A stretch of 64,000 bases of DNA, from contig NZ_AP025487.1 of NCBI RefSeq assembly GCF_024347475.1, positions 2,852,001 to 2,916,000 on the forward strand, in the 5' to 3' direction. Position 1 is the stretch's first letter. Each line of letters starts with the position of its first letter. Under the pieces are notes generated by a model. The model made no database searches. It was not told the DNA's origin and saw nothing but the letters and a program-made list of their open reading frames with translations. Below, piece after piece: positions 57,956 through 64,000 of this stretch. The DNA comes from Vibrio fortis (GTDB lineage Bacteria; Pseudomonadota; Gammaproteobacteria; Enterobacterales; Vibrionaceae). Made by a program: the position numbers and the translations under genes.

Positions 57956-59719
57956 ATGATTGATAGTCCTTTTCGTTTACCACGTTACACGCCTTTTGGC
58001 CTAGGAGAGTCTGTTGTCGAGTGGGCAACTGGGCTATCTAAGCTAGACCGACTCTATCAAGATCGACAAGACGAGTTATCTAGCTTTGAATTCATGAATT
58101 ACACCCTATCGGCACTCAATATTGACTACTCCATTGCATCGGGAAGCACGGACAACATCCCCAAAGAGGGGCCTGTGGTGATCGTGGCAAACCACCCGCT
58201 TGGCGCCATTGAAGGAGTGATCCTTGCTGATCTCGTCGGATCGGTTAGAAAGGATGTGAAGGTACTGGCCAATGAACTGCTCAAGCGACTGCCTGAGTTG
58301 GATGATCTTTTCATTGGTGTCGATGTCTTCAATAGCAAAGAATCAAAACGAACCAATGCCAAAGCGATCAGAGACGCTAATCGTCACTTAGCTGACGGCG
58401 GATTACTGATTGTATTTCCGGCTGGCGAAGTGTCTAGCTACCGTAAAGGAGCAAAAACACTCACTGATATCGAATGGAGCAAATCAGTCGCGAAATTCGT
58501 TAAACGTCATCAAGCCACAACAGTTCCTATCTTTATCAATGGCAAAAACAGTGAGCTTTTCTATCAAGCAGGGCGTGTTCACCCGCTGCTAAGGACGGCT
58601 TTACTTGGTCGTGAGCTCCTAAACAAGCAAGCGACAACCATCTCTATTTCAATTGGCGCTTCCATCCCTTATTCAGAGATAAAGTCGTTTGAACAAGAGA
58701 TGGATATCGTCAACTACCTGAGGCTCAATACCTACCTAATGAGTCAACAAGCGAGTTCTGATAGCCCCATCCAAGCGCCCTCTTTTGATACTCAAGTGAT
58801 CGCCCCAATTCCATCAGAGGTATTAGCGATTGAGGTTGGTTCACTTCCCAATGAAATGAAGCTCCTTGAGCAAGGCGAGTTTGAGGTCTACTGTACACCA
58901 AGCCAATCTATTCCTAATCTGATGCGTGAAATTGGCCGAGTTAGAGAAGAGAGCTTTCGAGAAGTCGGCGAAGGCAGTGGACTCGCCTGTGATTTAGATG
59001 AATACGACCTTTACTACCATCAACTGTTCGTATGGAACAAAGCCAGGGCGGAGCTGGTTGGTGCCTATAGATTGGGTATGGTGGACAAACTGATAGCCGA
59101 ACACGGACTTGATCAGCTCTACTCCCGTAGCCTGTTTAACTACAATCAAGAGTTCATTGATACCCTTGAAAACAGCATTGAGCTGGGGCGTTCAGTGGTG
59201 AGTAAGCCTTATCAAAAGAGTCTTAATTCACTGTTGCTACTGTGGAAAGGCATCGCGACCTTTGTGTCTCGTCACCCACAATACACTCATCTTTTTGGCC
59301 CAGTCAGCATCAGCAACGATTACAGTCATAACGCACGATTGTTGATCGCCACGACCTTATCTATCCACCACTACGATGAAGAGAAAGCTAACCTAGTTTC
59401 ACCATCATCGCCTTTGAACAGCAGTAGTCATGTGTTCTGGCAAAATCACTTGCTCTCTTCTTTGGCGAGTGTCCCATTGCTCTCCAAAGTCCTTGCACGC
59501 ATGGAGCAAGGAAAAGGCCTTCCGGTGTTACTTCGCCAATATCTGGGCATGAACGGCAAACTGGTGTGTTTTAATGTCGACCCATCTTTTAATGACGCCT
59601 TAGATGGTTTGATTGTCGTGAACCTTAAAAAAGTACCGCTAAAAACGCTTGGTAAATACATGGGTAGAGAGCAAGCTCAAGATTACTTGGATTCTCATAC
59701 CTCCTCTCAAGCTAAGTAA
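57956..59719 (+). CDS. Two-domain acyltransferase, OlsF-like (lysophospholipid acyltransferase + GNAT-type N-acyltransferase)
   Basis: 587 aa. The N-terminal domain (about 50-260) has the acyltransferase block VIVANHPLGAIEG (His80, with Glu86 in place of the usual HX4D Asp spacing) and FPAGEVSS (154-161). The C-terminal domain (about 290-480) resembles OlsB-type hemolysin-like N-acyltransferases, with EFEVYCTPSQS and ELGRSVVSKPYQKSLNSLLLLWKG. This two-domain plan is that of OlsF, which makes ornithine lipids; V. cholerae has such an enzyme. It may use ornithine or another amine. It follows the YHS gene by 57 bp. Confidence 0.72.
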   Translation: MIDSPFRLPRYTPFGLGESVVEWATGLSKLDRLYQDRQDELSSFEFMNYTLSALNIDYSIASGSTDNIPKEGPVVIVANHPLGAIEGVILADLVGSVRKDVKVLANELLKRLPELDDLFIGVDVFNSKESKRTNAKAIRDANRHLADGGLLIVFPAGEVSSYRKGAKTLTDIEWSKSVAKFVKRHQATTVPIFINGKNSELFYQAGRVHPLLRTALLGRELLNKQATTISISIGASIPYSEIKSFEQEMDIVNYLRLNTYLMSQQASSDSPIQAPSFDTQVIAPIPSEVLAIEVGSLPNEMKLLEQGEFEVYCTPSQSIPNLMREIGRVREESFREVGEGSGLACDLDEYDLYYHQLFVWNKARAELVGAYRLGMVDKLIAEHGLDQLYSRSLFNYNQEFIDTLENSIELGRSVVSKPYQKSLNSLLLLWKGIATFVSRHPQYTHLFGPVSISNDYSHNARLLIATTLSIHHYDEEKANLVSPSSPLNSSSHVFWQNHLLSSLASVPLLSKVLARMEQGKGLPVLLRQYLGMNGKLVCFNVDPSFNDALDGLIVVNLKKVPLKTLGKYMGREQAQDYLDSHTSSQAK

Positions 59720-59796
59720 TTCAACATAAGCTAGCGCTATACCTAAGCCATAGAAAGTGCGATTATCTTTGCATTGAAATGGCTTAGGTAGTGACC

Positions 59797-60363
59797 ATGC
59801 ACCACGCATTAACAGAACAATTAGAAAGCTTTGGCTTTACCCCATCCCAAATCGAGTCTCTCCTTGAGATAGCTAAACCACTAGAGTTGCCTACTCGACA
59901 TATCCTCACCAATCAAGGCGAGGTGCCAGACTCGTTTTACTTCATTGTTGAAGGCCTATGCCACGCGTGTTATCTAACGCAAGAAGGTAAACAGTTCAGC
60001 AAAGAGTTCTATTGGGAGCATGATTGGGTGATAGGCTTTGAAAGCCTGATTAAGCAACAACCGTCTCCATACCTGTTAGAGACATTGACGCCAATCTCAC
60101 TGTTTGAGCTACCAATGCAAGCCCTGACAGAGTGGCGCGATACGAACAACCCTCTGTACCTCAAGCTGCTCGAGACTCAATTGATGCACAAAGAGAACAA
60201 AGAACGCTTTATGTTGCTCTATACCCCAGAGCAGCGCTACCAACTGTTCTGTGAACATTACCCAGACTTGCTGCAGCGCTTGAACGACAATCAAATTGCA
60301 GCCTACCTTGGCATTACTGCAATCAGCCTGAGCAGAATCAAGAGCAGAATTAACAATGGTTAA
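59797..60363 (+). CDS. Crp/Fnr-family regulator with cyclic-nucleotide-binding domain
   Basis: 188 aa. A cNMP-binding domain (about residues 25-110) shows LTNQGEVPDSFYFIVEGLCHACYL; a short C-terminal helix-turn-helix is NDNQIAAYLGITAISLSRIKSRI (about 165-187). It lacks the Fe-S cysteine pattern of FNR. ATG 59797 with AGGT upstream is chosen; a GTG at 59791 is in frame. It lies 77 bp after the acyltransferase gene and may regulate the adjoining genes. Confidence 0.8.
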   Translation: MHHALTEQLESFGFTPSQIESLLEIAKPLELPTRHILTNQGEVPDSFYFIVEGLCHACYLTQEGKQFSKEFYWEHDWVIGFESLIKQQPSPYLLETLTPISLFELPMQALTEWRDTNNPLYLKLLETQLMHKENKERFMLLYTPEQRYQLFCEHYPDLLQRLNDNQIAAYLGITAISLSRIKSRINNG

Positions 60364-60420
60364 TGCACGGCATCCTCGGTGCTGCTAGATTGGCGCCAAG
60401 TACAGATTTAGGAAGATATT

Positions 60421-60873
60421 ATGATCACTTGGTCTACCCCAACCTTTGCCGAATTAACCACAACCGAGCTTTATGAGTTACTGAAGCTGCGAGTAGACGT
60501 GTTTGTTGTCGAGCAAACTTGTCCCTACCCAGAACTGGATGGCAAAGACACTCAGCCTGGTGTGCGCCACCTCTTGGGGTATGAAGGCGGCCAACTGGTC
60601 GCTTGCGCTCGTTTGCTGCCTGCGGGTACCACCTATGACAATGTCAGTATTGGTAGAATCGCAACCAAAGCCGAAGCTCGAGGTGCCGGTTTAGGCCATA
60701 AGCTTTTAACGGAAGCCATCAAGCATAGCCATGAGCTGTGGCCAAATAGCACCATTGATATCGGTGCTCAACAACACTTAGAAGCCTTTTATCAAAGTCA
60801 CGGCTTTGTCACGATCTCAGAGATGTACCTTGAGGACGATATTCCGCATATCGATATGAGATTACAGGGCTAA
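60421..60873 (+). CDS. elaA: GNAT-family acetyltransferase ElaA
   Basis: 150 aa. LLKLRVDVFVVEQTCPYPELDGKD, ACARLLPAG, IGRIATKAEARGAGLGHKLL (acetyl-CoA loop) and YQSHGFVTISEMYLEDDIPHIDM match ElaA along its length. Substrate unknown. It overlaps the DMT gene by one base (TAATG). Confidence 0.9.
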   Translation: MITWSTPTFAELTTTELYELLKLRVDVFVVEQTCPYPELDGKDTQPGVRHLLGYEGGQLVACARLLPAGTTYDNVSIGRIATKAEARGAGLGHKLLTEAIKHSHELWPNSTIDIGAQQHLEAFYQSHGFVTISEMYLEDDIPHIDMRLQG

Positions 60874-61718
60874 TGTCCAACATTACACTTGGGATTTTGC
60901 TGCTGGTGGCGGGTAATTTTTTTGCTTCGCTCTCTGATGTGGCAGTAAAACTGCTCGATGGTGAAGTTCCGCCACTGCAATACATCTTCTTTCGCCAACT
61001 ATTGTCGCTGCTCTTAATCACACCACTATGGCTGAGGCAAGACAAAGCAAAGCGCCGACTCAAACAGGCAAAAATAACCTTTGCTCGTGGTCAGCTTATA
61101 CTCATCGGTAGTGGATGTATGGTTGTGGCCATCACTCACTTACCATTGGCAACAGCCAATGCCGTGTTTTATGTAGCGCCGCTGTTGATGTTGCCACTAT
61201 CGATACTGCTATTAAGTGAACGACCAGCATTGGGGAAAGTGGTTGCCACAACGGTAGGTTTTATCGGTGCGCTCATCGTACTAAGACCATCACAATTTCA
61301 TTGGGCTGCGGTGTTTGCACTTGGTACCGCATGCACGCTTGCACTGTTCAATGTATTGGTTCGCAAGCTCCCAAGTGAGCAATCCGTCGTTACAACCCTT
61401 TGGTGGACAACGCTGTTCTCGCTACCTGTGTCAATAGTACTGTGTATACTATTTTGGTCACCGGTGTCATGGGTTCATCTTAGCTACATAGCCTTAAGCG
61501 CAACGCTGATCTTGGCTTATAACGGGTTGGCAGTTTCGGCTTATCAGAAAGCACATTCGAGCCAAATTGCCCTAGCAGAATACTCGGGGTTAGTTTTCGT
61601 AGCGCTCATCGGTATGATTTGGTTTAACGAAGTCCCAGATATTCTCACTTTCATCGGTATTCTTTTGATTGTACTGCCATTAGCGCCAATTCCGCGCATA
61701 AAAAAAGGAGCGAGATAA
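60873..61718 (+). CDS. DMT-superfamily (EamA) transporter
   Basis: 281 aa with about ten transmembrane helices in two EamA repeats (about 5-135 and 145-277). NFFASLSDVAVKLL, FFRQLLSLLLITPLWL and LAEYSGLVFVALIGMIWFNEVPD are typical of this metabolite exporter family. The substrate is unknown. It is translationally coupled to elaA, and its stop codon lies inside the terminator stem. Confidence 0.85.
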   Translation: MSNITLGILLLVAGNFFASLSDVAVKLLDGEVPPLQYIFFRQLLSLLLITPLWLRQDKAKRRLKQAKITFARGQLILIGSGCMVVAITHLPLATANAVFYVAPLLMLPLSILLLSERPALGKVVATTVGFIGALIVLRPSQFHWAAVFALGTACTLALFNVLVRKLPSEQSVVTTLWWTTLFSLPVSIVLCILFWSPVSWVHLSYIALSATLILAYNGLAVSAYQKAHSSQIALAEYSGLVFVALIGMIWFNEVPDILTFIGILLIVLPLAPIPRIKKGAR

Positions 61719-61727
61719 TCGCTCCTT
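61703..61727. terminator. Terminator overlapping the DMT transporter stop codon
   Basis: Stem AAAAGGAGCGA / TCGCTCCTTT with a 5-nt loop. The transporter stop codon falls in the loop, so the stem includes the last coding codons. It also acts on ytfB from the other strand. Confidence 0.8.
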
Positions 61728-61744
61728 TCTGAATTTTTTAATAC

Positions 61745-62305
61745 TTACTTGCTGCGGCCAAAACCACCATCAGATAGGCGGAAGAACATCACCGAGCTGC
61801 TGCCTTTCTCAAGCTGAAGAATGTCTAACTGACCATTCTCTGCGAGCTTAAATCGAACTAATTGGCCTTTTCTGATCTGACTCAGAGGTTTATCGTCGCC
61901 CTCGATGCGTACCAGCGCATTAAGGTCAGACAACGGCAGTTGGTTATTACGAAATACCTGCGCTAAGGTATCCCCTTGTTGTACCAAGTACTCTTTCCAA
62001 TGGCTTGATTTTAGAGACTGCTGTTGCTCACTTTTCTGCTCGCTCAAACCGACAGTATTAATCTCAAGCTCGACGCGGCTAGTTGCCGGCTCGCTTTGAG
62101 TCATTTCTGATTTTGGAAAAGGGACGATTAATAGCAACAATACGACAGGCGTCAGCACCATCAAAGCGCGTTGGTGTAATTTAGGCAAGCTCTGCCATAA
62201 GCCACTAATCTTATTTTTGACTTCGCCAAATTCGATGGCATTGAATTTATCTTTGCACAGCTGCAAATAATCTACTTGTTGTTTCTTCTTATGACGACGA
62301 TTCAT
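61745..62305 (-). CDS. ytfB: OapA/LysM-like cell-envelope protein YtfB
   Basis: 186 aa. A basic cytoplasmic N-terminus is followed by a transmembrane helix (about 46-64, LMVLTPVVLLLLIVPF) and a periplasmic OapA-type domain (about 105-186) with EYLVQQGDTLAQVFRNNQLPLSDLN and IRKGQLVRFKLAENG. Such proteins bind glycan and are linked to cell division in E. coli. It is divergent from fklB, as in E. coli. Confidence 0.85.
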   Translation of the reverse strand: MNRRHKKKQQVDYLQLCKDKFNAIEFGEVKNKISGLWQSLPKLHQRALMVLTPVVLLLLIVPFPKSEMTQSEPATSRVELEINTVGLSEQKSEQQQSLKSSHWKEYLVQQGDTLAQVFRNNQLPLSDLNALVRIEGDDKPLSQIRKGQLVRFKLAENGQLDILQLEKGSSSVMFFRLSDGGFGRSK

Positions 62306-62519
62306 ACGGCTGCGCCCTAACTATTGATTAACTACAGTATAAAAACCAAAACTTGAACAGTATAGATTTTTCCTTCATTACGGGAGCAATGCAATAAAAA
62401 TAGTGCCATTGTGATTTGAGTACGTGAAAGCTAGGGCGAATCAGGGTGTAGCCGTTTCTTCGAGCTGTTAATACTGGTATTCTTACCTTTTTCGTACTGA
62501 CACAAAAAGAGTAACTTTC

Positions 62520-63140
62520 ATGTCTGAAGTAAAATTTGAAACTGTAGAGCAAAAAGCTAGCTACGGTATCGGTCTACAAATGGGCCAACAACTAGCTGGT
62601 TCTGGTCTTGAAGGCCTAAACGTTGACGCAATCGCTGCTGGTATCGCAACTGCACTAACTGGTGACATGCCAGCTATCGAAGTTGACGAAATCAACAAAG
62701 CTCTTCAAGAGCTTCACACTCGCGCAGAAGCAATCCGTCAAGAAGCAGCTAAAGCAGCAGCAGCTGACGGCGAAGCGTTCCTAACTGACAACGCTCTACG
62801 TCCAGAAGTAACTGTTCTTGAGTCTGGTCTACAGTACGAAGTAATCACTGAAGGTACTGGTGAAATCCCAACTGCTGATAAGCAAGTTCGCGTTCACTAC
62901 CACGGTGAGCTAACAGACGGTACTGTATTTGACAGCTCTGTATCTCGCGGTCAACCAGCTGAGTTCCCAGTAACTGGTGTTATCCAAGGTTGGGTTCAAG
63001 CTCTACAAATGATGCCTGTAGGTTCTAAGTGGAAACTATACATCCCACAAGATCTTGCATACGGTGAGCGTGGCGCAGGTGCTGCTATCCCTCCATTTGC
63101 AGCTCTAGTATTCGAAGTAGAACTTCTAGCTATCCTTTAA
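62520..63140 (+). CDS. fklB: FKBP-type peptidyl-prolyl cis-trans isomerase FklB (FKBP22)
   Basis: 206 aa, the same length as E. coli FklB. The N-terminal helical dimerisation region is about 1-100; the FKBP domain (about 110-206) has [41 protein letters not shown] and [23 protein letters not shown]. It accelerates proline isomerisation. Codon use is biased to frequent codons, which suggests high expression. Confidence 0.95.
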   Translation: MSEVKFETVEQKASYGIGLQMGQQLAGSGLEGLNVDAIAAGIATALTGDMPAIEVDEINKALQELHTRAEAIRQEAAKAAAADGEAFLTDNALRPEVTVLESGLQYEVITEGTGEIPTADKQVRVHYHGELTDGTVFDSSVSRGQPAEFPVTGVIQGWVQALQMMPVGSKWKLYIPQDLAYGERGAGAAIPPFAALVFEVELLAIL

Positions 63141-63196
63141 TTTTAAAAGCCCTTGGTAAACAATCTACTAAGAGCAAAATAAAGTTAAATTAATAC

Positions 63197-63225
63197 AACG
63201 GCGATGTAACAACATCGCCGTTTTT
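63197..63225 (+). terminator. Terminator of fklB
   Basis: Stem AACGGCGATGT / ACATCGCCGTT with a very short loop and a run of T. Confidence 0.9.
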
Positions 63226-63271
63226 CGTTTATAGTGAAAGTGACGATTACTTTATTACTTAAGGAAGAATA

Positions 63272-63766
63272 ATGAAGAAAGCACTCATCACTGTATTCAG
63301 CGCATTGGCTGTTGCCTCTTGCGCAAGCACTTCAGACCAAGCTTCAACAAGCGCTGCCGCAACGACTGACTATTCTCAACTGACTCAAACAGCACTAATG
63401 GCTGCTGTAAACCTCTGGTCACAGCAAAATGAATCGACGCCTTTGGCAGATACTGTTGCTGAACAAGCATCTGTAAGTAGCGATCAAGCACTGGGTGGTA
63501 TTGGTTCAATGCTGGCACTAGCACAAAACTCTCTAAGCAGTGCCGATAACAAAGAACTGTCTTCACTGATTCCAGGCATGTCGACGCTTGAATCGACAGG
63601 TTTAACTTCTATCCTAAATTCACAAGGTGCTGTAGAAAGTGCATTCTCTGGTCTAGGTATGGACTCTTCAATGATCACGACTTTTGCACCAATTATCCTA
63701 CAAGCGCTTCAATCTCAAGGCGCAACGACTGGGTTACTTGATTCGTTATCGGCGATTTGGGGCTAA
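63272..63766 (+). CDS. DUF2780 (VcgC/VcgE-like) lipoprotein
   Basis: 164 aa with a lipoprotein signal; the lipobox is VASC (Cys residue 17). A Ser/Thr/Ala-rich linker follows and then a DUF2780-type helical domain rich in small residues, with [40 protein letters not shown] and [17 protein letters not shown]. Function is unknown. A terminator follows at 63804. Confidence 0.8.
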   Translation: MKKALITVFSALAVASCASTSDQASTSAAATTDYSQLTQTALMAAVNLWSQQNESTPLADTVAEQASVSSDQALGGIGSMLALAQNSLSSADNKELSSLIPGMSTLESTGLTSILNSQGAVESAFSGLGMDSSMITTFAPIILQALQSQGATTGLLDSLSAIWG

Positions 63767-63803
63767 TCCTTCAACCGATATGAGTTTAGATAGTTTGTAT
63801 TAA

Positions 63804-63828
63804 GGGCACTTCGGTGCTCTTTTTTGTG
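63804..63828 (+). terminator. Terminator of the DUF2780 lipoprotein gene
   Basis: Stem GGGCAC / GTGCTC with a TTCG tetraloop and a run of T. Confidence 0.85.
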
Positions 63829-63841
63829 GGTGTTAGAAATT

Positions 63842-63966
<125 letters not shown>

Positions 63967-64000
63967 TTTTGAGAAAGGAACGCCGTAAAGCAAGAGAAAG

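Overview
The window is ordinary chromosomal DNA of a gammaproteobacterium, almost certainly a Vibrio (family Vibrionaceae). Gene order, protein sequences and AT-rich intergenic regions all fit. The core genes closely resemble E. coli proteins from the 95-96 min region (yjgN, rraB, argF/I, pyrLBI, ridA, pmbA, darP, mpl, fbp, ytfP, tamBA, msrA, ytfK, ytfJ, cpdB, ytfB, fklB). A second E. coli block (murA-ibaG-mla / yrbG-kds-lpt-rpoN-hpf-ptsN-rapZ-ptsO) is inserted between ridA and pmbA. I found no phage, insertion sequence, CRISPR array, rRNA or tRNA.

Layout. 1-2920: start of an M48 metallopeptidase gene, yjgN, a tandem DUF2061 membrane protein behind a Fur-box-like site, and a GNAT enzyme. 2955-4291 (minus): a sugar-binding-fold protein and rraB. 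4867-8886 (plus): arcA, argF, then pyrBI behind a leader peptide and attenuator. ArgR-like sites lie before arcA and argF. 9021-10205: ridA and a PlsC-like acyltransferase. 10353-14918 (minus): mlaFEDCB-ibaG-murA, for outer-membrane lipid asymmetry and peptidoglycan. 15183-22951 (plus): yrbG-kdsD-kdsC-lptC-lptA-lptB-rpoN-hpf-ptsN-rapZ-ptsO, for Kdo synthesis, LPS export, sigma-54 and the nitrogen PTS. 23105-26541: mgtE, pmbA, darP. 26631-30166 (minus): thiBPQ under a TPP riboswitch. 30212-33519: ubiX, mpl, fbp. 33593-39859 (minus): DUF2799 lipoprotein, ytfP, tamB, tamA. 40028-41741: msrA, ytfK, ytfJ.

41773-45540 is a five-gene operon behind a perfect Zur-box core. It holds a His-rich small protein, a His-repeat DUF2796 protein, an ABC ATPase, an FtsX-type permease and a DUF3299 protein, and matches the Vibrio ZrgABCDE zinc-uptake system. 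A 34-codon membrane-protein gene with an excellent Shine-Dalgarno sequence lies on the opposite strand just after it (45657-45761). 46898-51683 (minus) is cysD-cysN-SLC13 permease-cysC (sulfate activation). 52122-54098 is cpdB with a lipoprotein-type signal.

54417-61718 is the accessory part: a tightly packed operon of DedA, ATP-grasp, DinB, NRDE/TANGO2-like and YHS proteins followed by an OlsF-like two-domain acyltransferase, then a Crp/Fnr-type regulator, ElaA and a DMT exporter. It is the best candidate here for an undescribed pathway. The window ends with ytfB, fklB, a DUF2780 lipoprotein and about 18 copies of a 7-bp tandem repeat.
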